Source of the DNA: Alkaliphilus sp. | GTDB taxonomy: Bacteria > Bacillota > Clostridia > Peptostreptococcales > Thermotaleaceae | DNA: 14,021 nucleotides | NCBI GenBank assembly: GCA_018335765.1 | Contig: JAGXRU010000134.1 | Span: 1 to 14,021 of the forward strand | Direction of reading: 5' to 3' | Shown: positions 7,060-14,021 of the stretch, in pieces | How the letters are laid out: each line of letters begins with the position of its first letter | Numbering within the stretch: the first letter of the stretch is position 1 | Position numbers and translations under genes: made by a program | Notes under the pieces: generated by a model | What the model was told of the DNA's origin: nothing | Seen by the model: the letters and a program-made list of their open reading frames with translations, nothing else | The model's database searches: none

Positions 7060-7087
7060 TTGCATGTAATTTGTTTATCACTATAAT
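7060..7087 (+). promoter_or_regulatory. sigma-A promoter of the rubredoxin gene
   Basis: TTGCAT (7060-7065, 4/6), a 16-bp spacer and a perfect TATAAT (7082-7087). Transcription would start near 7094, about 54 nt before the rubredoxin ATG. It lies back to back with the chrA operon promoter, with 27 bp between the two -35 boxes. Confidence 0.65.
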
Positions 7088-7147
7088 TATATGGGTAGAA
7101 TTAACAAGAGTAAAATTAAATATTTATTAATGAGAGGAGAATTTTTT

Positions 7148-7306
7148 ATGCAAAAGTACAGATGTATACCATGTGGTTATGTTTACGATCCAACAGAGGG
7201 AGATCCTGATGGTGGAGTAGCTCCTGGCACACCCTTTGAGAACATTCCAGAAGATTGGATATGTCCCGTATGCGGTGTAAGTAAAGATATGTTTGAAGCA
7301 GAATAA
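7148..7306 (+). CDS. rubredoxin
   Basis: The 52-residue product is a one-iron electron carrier. It has the two cysteine knuckles that bind Fe(SCys)4: C6-IP-C9-GY and C39-PV-C42-GV. The family hallmarks YDPTEGDPDGGVAPGTPF and PEDWICP are also present. Start ATG 7148-7150 follows AGAGGAG by eight bases and gives exactly the standard clostridial rubredoxin length; a longer frame from 7091 would add an unrelated 19-residue leader. The gene is transcribed alone, with its own promoter and terminator. In anaerobes rubredoxins pass electrons to oxygen- and superoxide-detoxifying enzymes; no such partner is adjacent here. Confidence 0.97.
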   Translation: MQKYRCIPCGYVYDPTEGDPDGGVAPGTPFENIPEDWICPVCGVSKDMFEAE

Positions 7307-7328
7307 AAAAAATTAATAACTCGCAGAC

Positions 7329-7367
7329 AAAAGCTTCCTTATAAATTTGGAAGCTTTCTTTTTTTTT
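7329..7367 (+). terminator. intrinsic terminator after rubredoxin
   Basis: AAAGCTTCC (7330-7338) pairs with GGAAGCTTT (7349-7357) around a 10-nt AT loop. A T-run follows (7359-7367 after one C). It starts about 22 bp after the rubredoxin stop. Confidence 0.88.
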
Positions 7368-7397
7368 GCTCAATCTCATTTTTTACTCAATCTCATT
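7363..7397. repeat. 17-bp-period direct repeat before the permease promoter
   Basis: CTCAATCTCATT occurs at 7369-7380 and again, identically, at 7386-7397. Each copy is preceded by a T-run plus one purine (G, then A). The second copy runs into the proposed -35 box of the permease gene. It could be a tandem regulator site or a recent local duplication next to the T-tract. Confidence 0.6.
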
Positions 7398-7425
7398 GAC
7401 CTGCTTTGCTTTCTTCTGTTAAAAT
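7396..7425 (+). promoter_or_regulatory. candidate sigma-A promoter of the EamA permease
   Basis: TTGACC (7396-7401, 5/6), an 18-bp spacer, TAAAAT (7420-7425, 5/6). Transcription would start near 7432, leaving a leader of about 75 nt with no obvious structure. Confidence 0.5.
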
Positions 7426-7507
7426 GATACCTAGGGACTTTACTTTGCTTTTTTCTTAGTCTAGCACCTGTGGTCATCAATTATAGAATTCTAAGGAGGA
7501 ACTTAAT

Positions 7508-8401
7508 ATGAAAATTCAGCTTAAAGCAGATCTGGCCCTGCTGGTAGTTTCGGTCGTTTGGGGATTATCTTACATTCTCAGCAAAAGCAGTTTAGAAGTC
7601 CTTTCAACCTTCAACTTCCTGTCAATACGATTTTTTGTCGCTCTAGGAGCATGTGTGCTTCTTTATTTTAAAAGAATCACAACCATAGATAAAAATACCT
7701 TGAAATATGGTTTCCTTGTTGGCTTGATGATGTTTCTTGCATACGCTGTCCAAACCATAGGGCTAAATTATACCACCGCTTCAAAATCCGCATTTATTAT
7801 TGGCTTTTGTGTAGTGCTGGTACCAATATTTTCTTCTTTATTCCTTAAAGAAATACCTAGGATCTCAGCAATTATAGGTGTTCTATTGGCTATGGTTGGA
7901 TTAGCCTTGTTGACTTTAGACGGTAACCTAAGGTTAAACTTTGGAGATGGTTTAACCGTAATAGCTGCGTTTTGTTTTGCTTTCTATATTCTAATGATCG
8001 ATAAATACGCTCGAAAAGTGGATACAGTTAATTTTGCCATTGTTCAAATTGGTGTAGTGGCTATACTCAGCACTTTGATAACCTTTCTAATTGAACAGCC
8101 TATTATCCCTAGGGGTACAGGCATTTGGGTAGAAATACTGTTCTTAGGTCTTTTATGTACTGCAGGAGCTTTCCTGATTCAAAATGCTGCTCAAAAATAT
8201 ACCTCTGCTACACATACTGCTCTGATCTTCTCTAGCGAACCAGTTTTTGCAGCCATATTCGGTTACTTCATGTTGGGAGAGATGCTAAATAACAGGGGCA
8301 TTGCTGGCAGTGCTCTGATTCTCATTGGAATGCTGATCTCTGAATTTGATTTTAAGCTAGTGCCCTTAAAAACCACAGAAATAGAACAAGAGAATATTTA
8401 A
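7508..8401 (+). CDS. EamA/DMT-superfamily permease
   Basis: The 297-residue product is a polytopic membrane protein of the drug/metabolite transporter superfamily. Two EamA repeats can be seen: residues about 8-137 (beginning ALLVVSVVWGLSYILSK) and about 147-282 (containing FCFAFYILMIDKYA and SSEPVFAAIFGYFMLGE). Ten membrane segments fit the hydrophobicity, with a short charged C-terminal tail ending TEIEQENI. The SEPVFAA...LGE signature is typical of the family. Substrate cannot be predicted; amino-acid or metabolite export is common in relatives. Start ATG 7508 has AAGGAGG eight bases upstream. It is a single-gene unit with its own promoter, ending in the palindrome shared with engB. Confidence 0.93.
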   Translation: MKIQLKADLALLVVSVVWGLSYILSKSSLEVLSTFNFLSIRFFVALGACVLLYFKRITTIDKNTLKYGFLVGLMMFLAYAVQTIGLNYTTASKSAFIIGFCVVLVPIFSSLFLKEIPRISAIIGVLLAMVGLALLTLDGNLRLNFGDGLTVIAAFCFAFYILMIDKYARKVDTVNFAIVQIGVVAILSTLITFLIEQPIIPRGTGIWVEILFLGLLCTAGAFLIQNAAQKYTSATHTALIFSSEPVFAAIFGYFMLGEMLNNRGIAGSALILIGMLISEFDFKLVPLKTTEIEQENI

Positions 8402-8442
8402 ATAGTTATGGGCATCGGAAATTTCCGATGCCCATAACTATT
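8401..8442. terminator. perfect 42-bp palindrome, shared bidirectional terminator
   Basis: Positions 8401-8421 are the exact reverse complement of 8422-8442 with no loop; the centre is GGAAATTTCC. The palindrome starts on the last base of the permease stop codon and ends on the last base of the engB stop codon, filling the whole gap between the convergent genes. On the plus strand a T-rich tail (TTATTTTTTATT) follows inside the engB coding end. On the minus strand the tail is weaker. Confidence 0.85.
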
Positions 8443-9059
8443 TATTTTTTATTATTCTCGCCCTCAAAGTCATGACCATTCACTTTGAATATATTGGAAA
8501 TGATCTCCCAAAGAGCCTCTTTTCCTTCCCTACTTTCTGAAGATATAGGAATTAAAAGATTATCACCCATTTTAAGTTCATTCCGTATCATATTCAAATG
8601 CTTCTGTCTTTGACTTCTGGTTATTTTATCAAGCTTTGTTACAATAACTATATTTTTGAAGCCAATCGACTTAACCCATTCATACATCAATTTATCTTGT
8701 TCAGATGGTTTATGCCTAATATCTATCAGCTGTAAAATTTCCAAAAGATTGGGACGGTTTGTCAAATAGGTTTCTATCATTTTTCCCCATTGTTCTTTAT
8801 TTGTTTTTGAAGCCCTCGCATAGCCATAACCCGGCAAATCCACAATATGGAATTGTTTATTAATATTATAGAAGTTTAAGGTTTGAGTTTTTCCTGGGCT
8901 AGAGCTTGTTCTGGCCAGTTTTTTCATATTAACCAACATATTTATGACGGATGATTTGCCTACATTAGACCTTCCGCATAACGCAATCTCAGGAATCTCC
9001 TCTGGGTACTGCTCCCTTTTTACAGCACTAATCACTATTTCTGCGCTCTTAATCTTCAT
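8442..9059 (-). CDS. engB: EngB (YsxC/YihA) ribosome-assembly GTPase
   Basis: The product is an essential GTPase needed late in large ribosomal subunit assembly. It has 205 residues with the G motifs in order: G1 GRSNVGKSS (29-37), G2 region PGKTQTLNFY (55-64), G3 DLPG (74-77), G4 TKLD (141-144) and G5 near SSES. N-terminal KSAEIVISAVKREQYPE aligns with B. subtilis YsxC and supports the start at ATG 9057-9059; the ATG at 9066-9068, three codons upstream, is possible. The ribosome site (GGCGGG) is weak. The start lies inside the end of lon, an 11-bp overlap, so translation is likely coupled. The lon-engB pairing is the same as lonA-ysxC in Bacillus. Confidence 0.95.
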   Translation of the reverse strand: MKIKSAEIVISAVKREQYPEEIPEIALCGRSNVGKSSVINMLVNMKKLARTSSSPGKTQTLNFYNINKQFHIVDLPGYGYARASKTNKEQWGKMIETYLTNRPNLLEILQLIDIRHKPSEQDKLMYEWVKSIGFKNIVIVTKLDKITRSQRQKHLNMIRNELKMGDNLLIPISSESREGKEALWEIISNIFKVNGHDFEGENNKK

Positions 9060-11397
9060 TTTTTTCATCCCGCCTGACCAGAGCATGCTCTAAAACTTGA
9101 TCCATATTTTCCACTAGGACAAATTCTAGTTTTTTCTTCACATTATCTGGTATTTCCTCTAAGTCTCTCTTGTTCTCCATAGGAAGAAGAATTTTTTTTA
9201 AGCCTGCCCTATTTGCAGCCAAAACCTTCTCTTTTATTCCTCCTACAGGGAGTACTCTACCTCTCAATGTTATTTCTCCTGTCATTGCCACATTTTTATC
9301 CACAGGCGTCTTGGTCAATTCCGATATAACTGCTGTCGCCATGGTAACTCCTGCTGATGGTCCATCTTTTGGAATTGCTCCTTCAGGGATATGAATATGA
9401 ATATCCAGTTCCTGATAGAATTCCTCAGAAATATCAAGACTTTTATTTTTGGAGCGTATGTAGCTGATCCCTGCCCTTGCAGATTCTTTCATCACATCTC
9501 CCAATTGCCCGGTCAATACCAATTTCCCATTTCCCTTCATGGTCGTTACTTCTATGGAAAGAGTTTCACCACCTACTCTCGTCCAAGCGAGGCCCGTAGC
9601 AATACCTATCTCGTTTTTTTCCTTGGCTTTATCGTATCTATAACGACGAATGCCCAAATACTTCTCTAAATTTTTCGAATTGATTTTTAGAGATTTCATG
9701 TTGTCCTCCACAATACACTTTGCTATCTTTCTACACAAGGTTGCCACTTGTCTTTCGATATTTCTGACTCCTGATTCTCTGGTGTAGTAATTTATTATAT
9801 CTCTTACAGACTGTTCTGAAATTTGAATATTTTCACTACTGAGCCCATGTTCTTTTATTTGTTTTGGCAATAGATATTTCTGAACAATATTTAATTTTTC
9901 TTCTTCTGTATAGCCTGAAACCTCTATGATCTCCATCCTATCCAACAACGGTCTAGGGATATTCCCCAGGCTATTGGCTGTGGTAATGAACATGACCTTT
10001 GATAAGTCAAAAGGAACTTCAAGATAATGGTCTGTGAAATCCTTATTCTGTTCAGGATCTAATACCTCAAGCAACGCTGATGCCGGGTCACCCCTAAAAT
10101 CGTGACTTACCTTGTCTATTTCATCAAAAAGAAATACGGGATTTTTGCTTTCGCCTTCCTTTATTGCAGATACTATTCTACCTGGGATAGCACCCACATA
10201 AGTTCTTCTATGCCCTCGAATTTCAGCTTCGTCTCTTACACCACCGAGGGACATCCGAACAAAGTTTCTTCCCATTGCTCGTGCAATTGATTTTGCGATT
10301 GATGTTTTACCTACACCCGGAGGTCCAACTAAACAAAGAATCGGACCCTTCATGTCCTTCGCCAGCTGTCTGATAGCCAGATACTCCAATATCCTCTCTT
10401 TAACAGATGTCAACCCATAGTGGTCTTCATCTAAAATGATCTTCGCCTTCTTAATGTCCAAGACATCCTTTGTCTGTTTATTCCACGGAAGATCCAGTAT
10501 CCAATCCACATAAGTACGAATAACACCACCCTCAGCAGATCCAGGAGATAAGCGAAACAACCTGTCGACTTCCTTCATGACCTTTTCTTGTACTTTTTTG
10601 GGTAGCTTTGCTTTGTTAATTCTTTTTCTATATTCCTCTACCTCATCATGAATTCCGCCTTCTTCTCCCAACTCGTCCTGAATGGCTTTCATCTGTTCCT
10701 TAAGATAGTATTCTTTTTGCAACTTGTTTATTTGCTTCTTTACCTTTATATTTATATCTCTCTCAATTTCTAATATCTCTATTTCTTTTAGCAAAATTTT
10801 ATATAATACTTCCATTCTCTCTTTTGGAGAAAAGGCTTCTAATACTTCTTGCTTTTGTTCGATCTTAAGTGTTAAATGAGATACAATAACATCCGCCAAT
10901 CTTCCCGGTTCTTCAATGGTGGACACAGTTATCAGTATTTCCGGAGAAATTCTGTTGCTGATTGTCACGTAATTTTCAAAAGCATTTATAGCTACTCTCA
11001 TGAGAGCTTCTAGCTCTTGATCCATAAGAATTTCGTCATTATGAAGTTCTTCCTCTATCTCACACTTAAAATATGGCTCCTGCTGAATAACCCCAACTAT
11101 CCTGCCTCGGCTAATACCCTCAACCAGCACCCGTACAGCATCACCTGGCAGTTTGAGCATCTGCTTTATCTTTGATATGGTTCCCACTTGATAAAAATCC
11201 TCAATGGTTGGCAAATCTGTTTCAGCCTCTCTTTGGGTTGTCAGAAAAACCATTTGGTCATTTACCATTGCTTCCTCTAATGCATTTATGGACTTTTTCC
11301 TTCCCACATCAAAATGAAGTACCATGTATGGGAAAACCGAAAGCCCTCTTAATGGAATAAGTGGTAATTTATAATTTTTAACAATTTTATCATTCAT
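9049..11397 (-). CDS. lon: ATP-dependent protease Lon (LonA)
   Basis: This is a soluble hexameric AAA+ serine protease that degrades misfolded and regulatory proteins. The 782-residue product is full length. It has an N-terminal substrate-binding domain (about 10-205), a coiled linker, Walker A GPPGVGKTS (358-366), Walker B VFLFDEID (421-428), and a C-terminal protease domain with S681 in DGPSAG and K724 in IKEKVLAA. These form the Ser-Lys dyad with the same 43-residue spacing as E. coli S679/K722. The start ATG 11395-11397 has AAGGAG eight bases upstream. It has its own promoter (11589-11617) and a long leader, after the clpX terminator, so it can be regulated apart from clpPX. No CIRCE or clear CtsR box was seen upstream. 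Confidence 0.97.
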   Translation of the reverse strand: MNDKIVKNYKLPLIPLRGLSVFPYMVLHFDVGRKKSINALEEAMVNDQMVFLTTQREAETDLPTIEDFYQVGTISKIKQMLKLPGDAVRVLVEGISRGRIVGVIQQEPYFKCEIEEELHNDEILMDQELEALMRVAINAFENYVTISNRISPEILITVSTIEEPGRLADVIVSHLTLKIEQKQEVLEAFSPKERMEVLYKILLKEIEILEIERDINIKVKKQINKLQKEYYLKEQMKAIQDELGEEGGIHDEVEEYRKRINKAKLPKKVQEKVMKEVDRLFRLSPGSAEGGVIRTYVDWILDLPWNKQTKDVLDIKKAKIILDEDHYGLTSVKERILEYLAIRQLAKDMKGPILCLVGPPGVGKTSIAKSIARAMGRNFVRMSLGGVRDEAEIRGHRRTYVGAIPGRIVSAIKEGESKNPVFLFDEIDKVSHDFRGDPASALLEVLDPEQNKDFTDHYLEVPFDLSKVMFITTANSLGNIPRPLLDRMEIIEVSGYTEEEKLNIVQKYLLPKQIKEHGLSSENIQISEQSVRDIINYYTRESGVRNIERQVATLCRKIAKCIVEDNMKSLKINSKNLEKYLGIRRYRYDKAKEKNEIGIATGLAWTRVGGETLSIEVTTMKGNGKLVLTGQLGDVMKESARAGISYIRSKNKSLDISEEFYQELDIHIHIPEGAIPKDGPSAGVTMATAVISELTKTPVDKNVAMTGEITLRGRVLPVGGIKEKVLAANRAGLKKILLPMENKRDLEEIPDNVKKKLEFVLVENMDQVLEHALVRRDEKNED

Positions 11398-11494
11398 TCT
11401 TTCAACTCCTTATGTAAGGATCACAATTGTATTTTTTGTAATCTCCACAGAATTATTCTTATCTATAAAAATATCAGTTATCAGCAACACTTAA

Positions 11495-11513
11495 CCTTAC
11501 CCTCATCCTCACC
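11495..11513 (-). other. G-rich stretch in the lon leader
   Basis: On the lon coding strand four G-runs occur close together: GG-TGA-GG-ATGA-GGG-TAA-GG. This could form a two-layer G-quadruplex in the leader RNA, which is weak by the usual three-layer standard. The surrounding leader (11398-11588) shows no coding frame, no clear riboswitch and no heat-shock operator that I can recognise. Confidence 0.3.
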
Positions 11514-11588
11514 TAAACTCTCAATCACAACCTTTACATAATATATACACTTTACATCCAATTACAAACTCACTTCCCGTAATTAAAT

Positions 11589-11617
11589 ATTATATATAAA
11601 TAAATGCATTCTTTCAA
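11589..11617 (-). promoter_or_regulatory. sigma-A promoter of lon
   Basis: On the minus strand: TTGAAA (11612-11617, 5/6), a 17-bp spacer and a perfect TATAAT (11589-11594). Transcription would start near 11582, giving a leader of about 185 nt. A second, weaker pair may lie inside the leader (TTGTAA, 16 bp, TATATT). Confidence 0.7.
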
Positions 11618-11660
11618 TTATTTTCTGCATTTTTCTTATTTTTAAGCTAATCTTAAATCA

Positions 11661-11697
11661 ATAAAATAGGCGAATAACAATTATTCGCCTATTTTAT
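11661..11697 (-). terminator. terminator after clpX, 17-bp perfect stem
   Basis: Positions 11661-11677 pair perfectly with 11681-11697 around a 3-nt loop. The GGCGAATAA core is flanked by an A-rich left arm and a T-rich right arm, so the T-tract TATTTTAT is part of the pairing in either direction. The stem begins on the last base of the clpX stop. It separates clpPX transcripts from lon. Confidence 0.85.
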
Positions 11698-12971
11698 CAG
11701 GAAGCGGTATCTTCCTTTTTCTTTTTAGATTTGCGCTTCTTTACCTCTGATAGCACTAAAGTCGGTTCTGTTTGATTTTCGACTGTTTCCTTTGTCACAA
11801 CGCACTTCTCAATATCTTCTCTAGATGGAATGTCATACATAACATCTAGCATTATGTTTTCTACTATACTTCTCAAGCCTCTGGCACCTGTTTTTCTATC
11901 AATGGCTTTTTTGGCAATCGCAGATAAGGCATCCTCCTCGATTTCCAACTCTACACTATCCATCTCAAAAAGCTTTTTATATTGCTTAAGCAGAGCATTC
12001 TTAGGCTCTACTAAAATCTTGACTAAAGCTTCTTCGTCCAGTTGATGCAGAGTAACAACTACTGGCAATCTTCCAACAAACTCTGGAATCAGACCATATC
12101 TTAACAAATCCTCTGGCAGTATTTTGTTTAGAAGATCACCCACATCTTTAGCAACATTGCTTCGAATATCTGCACCAAAGCCCATGGATTTTTGCCCTAT
12201 TCGTTTTTGAATAATTTTATCTATTCCATCGAAGGCTCCGCCACAAATAAATAGTATATTAGTTGTGTCAATTTGAATAAACTCCTGATGAGGATGCTTT
12301 CTTCCCCCTTGAGGAGGCACACTCGCAACCGTTCCCTCTAAAATCTTTAAAAGTGCCTGCTGAACACCCTCTCCGCTGACATCTCTTGTAATAGATGGGT
12401 TATCGGATTTTCGTGCAATCTTATCGATTTCATCAATATAGATAATCCCTTTTTCAGCTCTTTCAATATCATAATCAGCAGATTGTATCAATTTTAGCAG
12501 GATATTTTCAACGTCTTCACCAACATAACCTGCTTCAGTTAAGGATGTTGCATCGGCAATTGCAAATGGTACGTTTAAAATTCTTGCTAGGGTTTGAGCA
12601 AGCAAGGTCTTCCCAGAACCAGTAGGTCCCAACATGACAATATTACTCTTTTGAATCTCTACATCATCCGTTTTTCCTTGTCGGTTTATTCTTTTATAAT
12701 GGTTATATACCGCAACAGCCAATGCCCTCTTTGCTCTTTCCTGTCCAACAACATACTGTTCCAATATGTTGTTTATGTCATGGGGCTTAGGCAAATCTAC
12801 CATTTCCATCTCTATATGCTCATCAAATTCTTCTTGAATAATCTCCTGGCATAATTCTATACACTCGTCACAAATATAAACGCTCGGGCCCGCAATCAGC
12901 CTTCTCACTTGATCCTGCGACTTCCCACAAAAAGAACATTTTAACTGTTTCTTCTCATCAAATCTTGACAT
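11697..12971 (-). CDS. clpX: ClpX, ATPase subunit of the ClpXP protease
   Basis: ClpX is an AAA+ unfoldase that recognises tagged substrates and feeds them into ClpP. The 424-residue product has the N-terminal zinc domain (C12, C15, C34, C37), Walker A GPTGSGKT (115-122), pore loop GYVG (148-151), Walker B IIYIDE (176-181) and the RKH loop (224-226). The ClpP-docking loop reads MGF (263-265) where IGF or LGF is usual. The C-terminus ends in a lysine-rich tail (KKRKSKKKKED). The start ATG 12969-12971 has GAGAGGTG about five bases upstream. It lies 23 bp after clpP and ends in a strong stem, so it is the last gene of tig-clpP-clpX. Confidence 0.97.
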   Translation of the reverse strand: MSRFDEKKQLKCSFCGKSQDQVRRLIAGPSVYICDECIELCQEIIQEEFDEHIEMEMVDLPKPHDINNILEQYVVGQERAKRALAVAVYNHYKRINRQGKTDDVEIQKSNIVMLGPTGSGKTLLAQTLARILNVPFAIADATSLTEAGYVGEDVENILLKLIQSADYDIERAEKGIIYIDEIDKIARKSDNPSITRDVSGEGVQQALLKILEGTVASVPPQGGRKHPHQEFIQIDTTNILFICGGAFDGIDKIIQKRIGQKSMGFGADIRSNVAKDVGDLLNKILPEDLLRYGLIPEFVGRLPVVVTLHQLDEEALVKILVEPKNALLKQYKKLFEMDSVELEIEEDALSAIAKKAIDRKTGARGLRSIVENIMLDVMYDIPSREDIEKCVVTKETVENQTEPTLVLSEVKKRKSKKKKEDTAS

Positions 12972-12994
12972 ACCTACACCTCTCTTGTCATAAT

Positions 12995-13576
12995 TTACCT
13001 AGAAGTGATGACTTTGTCTATCAACCCATACTCCACAGCATCTTTCGCTTCCATAAAAAAATCTCTATCTGTATCTTTCGATACCTTCTCTATCGATTGA
13101 CCGGTTCTTTCACTCAATATCCTATTGATGATATCCCTCATTCTCAGTATTCGTTGTGCATGTATTCTGATATCTTCAGCCTGACCTCTAGTCCCGCCTA
13201 ATGGCTGATGAATCATAATTTCTGCGTTCGGCAGGGCAAATCGTTTACCTTTTGCCCCTGCTGCTAAAAGGAAGGCACCCATACTAGCTGCCATTCCAAT
13301 GCATATTGTAGATACATCAGGTTTAATATATTGCATCGTATCATAAATAGCCATACCCGCTGTGATAGATCCGCCAGGGCTATTTATATATAGCATAATA
13401 TCTTTATCTGGGTCCTCTGCTTCTAAAAAAAGCAATTGGGCAACAACTAAGCTAGCTGTATAGTCGTTTACCTCTTCTCCTAAAAATATGATTCTATCCT
13501 TTAACAATCTAGAGTATATATCATAGGATCTTTCGCCTCGATTGGTCTGTTCAACTACCATTGGAATTAACGCCAT
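12995..13576 (-). CDS. clpP: ClpP, serine peptidase subunit of Clp proteases
   Basis: ClpP forms the 14-subunit proteolytic chamber used by ClpX and other Clp ATPases. The 193-residue product has the catalytic triad S98 (GMAASMGAF), H123 (MIHQPLGG) and D172 (DTDRD), matching B. subtilis ClpP numbering when translation starts at ATG 13574-13576. A GTG directly upstream (13577-13579) is in frame, but the ATG fits both the family N-terminus and the eight-base spacing from AAGGGGG. The short N-terminus MALIPMVVEQTNRGER is the processed-end region of the family. The gene lies 27 bp after tig and 23 bp before clpX, so the three are probably one operon. Confidence 0.97.
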   Translation of the reverse strand: MALIPMVVEQTNRGERSYDIYSRLLKDRIIFLGEEVNDYTASLVVAQLLFLEAEDPDKDIMLYINSPGGSITAGMAIYDTMQYIKPDVSTICIGMAASMGAFLLAAGAKGKRFALPNAEIMIHQPLGGTRGQAEDIRIHAQRILRMRDIINRILSERTGQSIEKVSKDTDRDFFMEAKDAVEYGLIDKVITSR

Positions 13577-13603
13577 CACAAATACCCCCTTCGTTATATT
13601 ATT

Positions 13604-14021
13604 TTATGCAGAAATCTTAGCATTTTCTACCAAGAAATCTACTGTTCTTCTTATTTTTATACCCTCTTTTATTCGATTAAAATCCTCTGGCGAGAGAGAT
13701 TTTTTAAATTCATCTACCTCTGCCTTATATTGAGTTGCATATTTTAAAAGTTCAGAGTCCATTTCTTCATCTGATACTTCAATTTTTTCCAAATTTGCTA
13801 TGCTCTCTAGAATCAATCGAGTTTTTATTCTGTTTTGTGCATCGTTTTTCATTTGACTTCTCAAATCTTCCATTTTGCTATTAGTATATTGAAAGTATGT
13901 ATCTAGGTTTAACCCTTGGTACTGAAGCTGATAATTAAAGTCATTAAGTAAAACATCTATTTCATGTTCAATCATTATTTCCGGAATTTCCACTTGTGTA
14001 TTTCCTACAATCTTCTCTATT
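13604..14021 (-). CDS. tig: trigger factor, C-terminal part (cut by window end)
   Basis: Trigger factor is the ribosome-bound chaperone and prolyl isomerase that receives new chains. Only the last 138 residues are in the window; the frame stays open to the edge, with IEKIVGNTQVEIPEIMIEHE upstream of the internal GTG at 13991-13993. That GTG is therefore not the start. The segment covers the helical C-terminal arm domain, with the typical IPEIMIEHEID motif and a long helical, charged stretch ending FLVENAKISA. The ribosome-binding and PPIase domains (about 290 residues by family length) lie beyond the window. It stands first in the tig-clpP-clpX order. Confidence 0.93.
   Translation of the reverse strand, partial: IEKIVGNTQVEIPEIMIEHEIDVLLNDFNYQLQYQGLNLDTYFQYTNSKMEDLRSQMKNDAQNRIKTRLILESIANLEKIEVSDEEMDSELLKYATQYKAEVDEFKKSLSPEDFNRIKEGIKIRRTVDFLVENAKISA

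Noticed and set aside
7146..7379. Minus-strand open frame over rubredoxin
   Set aside because: It is antisense to a perfect rubredoxin and begins in the terminator region. It shows no family features.
11398..11660. CIRCE or CtsR heat-shock operator before lon
   Set aside because: I looked for the CIRCE inverted repeat and for tandem GTCAAA heptads on both strands and found neither.
13991..13993. GTG as start of a separate 129-residue protein
   Set aside because: The frame is open through to the window edge, and the upstream residues continue the trigger factor sequence.
1..14021. CRISPR arrays, tRNA or rRNA genes, prophage or defence systems
   Set aside because: No regularly spaced repeats, no cloverleaf or rRNA-like segments, and every sizeable plus or minus coding region is accounted for by a known family.

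Overview
The window reads as chromosomal DNA of a low-GC, anaerobic, Gram-positive Clostridia-type bacterium. The evidence is the AT-rich sequence, strong AGGAGG-type ribosome binding sites, use of TTG and GTG starts, a 52-residue clostridial rubredoxin, FeoAB beside a DtxR/MntR-type regulator, and the Firmicutes-like tig-clpP-clpX-lon-engB cluster. An Alkaliphilus/Natronincola-like member of the Clostridia would fit, but the genus is a guess. No plasmid or phage genes are visible.

Left part (1-3252): a structured segment at the very edge (1-65) looks like the right end of an IS200/IS605 (TnpB-type) element whose coding part would lie outside the window. Next is a minus-strand DtxR/MntR-family metalloregulator (start TTG at 653). 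It is divergent from feoA-feoB, the ferrous iron uptake system. The 149-bp divergent region holds a sigma-A-like promoter for feoAB, an 11-bp-period direct repeat across its -10 region, and a 22-bp inverted repeat in the regulator leader. The likely logic is metal-sensing control of Fe(II) uptake by the divergent regulator.

Middle part (3267-7306): a minus-strand four-gene operon starts from a near-consensus promoter (7004-7032): two short-chain ChrA-family transporter halves overlapping by 17 bp, a small GIY-YIG (YazA/YhbQ-type) protein, and DNA topoisomerase III, which overlaps the GIY-YIG gene by 4 bp (ATGA). Divergent from it is a rubredoxin gene with its own promoter and terminator.

Right-centre (7307-8442): a single EamA/DMT-family permease with its own promoter. 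It ends in a perfect 42-bp palindrome that also ends the opposing engB gene.

Right part (8442-14021): the protein quality-control block, all on the minus strand. In transcription order it is trigger factor (tig, cut by the window end), clpP, clpX, a strong stem terminator, lon with its own promoter and a leader of about 185 nt, and engB (ysxC/yihA GTPase for large-subunit ribosome assembly) overlapping the end of lon. Ribosome-bound folding, ClpXP and Lon proteolysis, and ribosome biogenesis are thus grouped. The lonB gene often found between clpX and lonA in Firmicutes is absent.

I found no clearly new system. The least ordinary items are the ChrA-GIY-YIG-TopB operon, the shared 42-bp terminator palindrome, the divergent metal-regulation region and the possible IS605 end.
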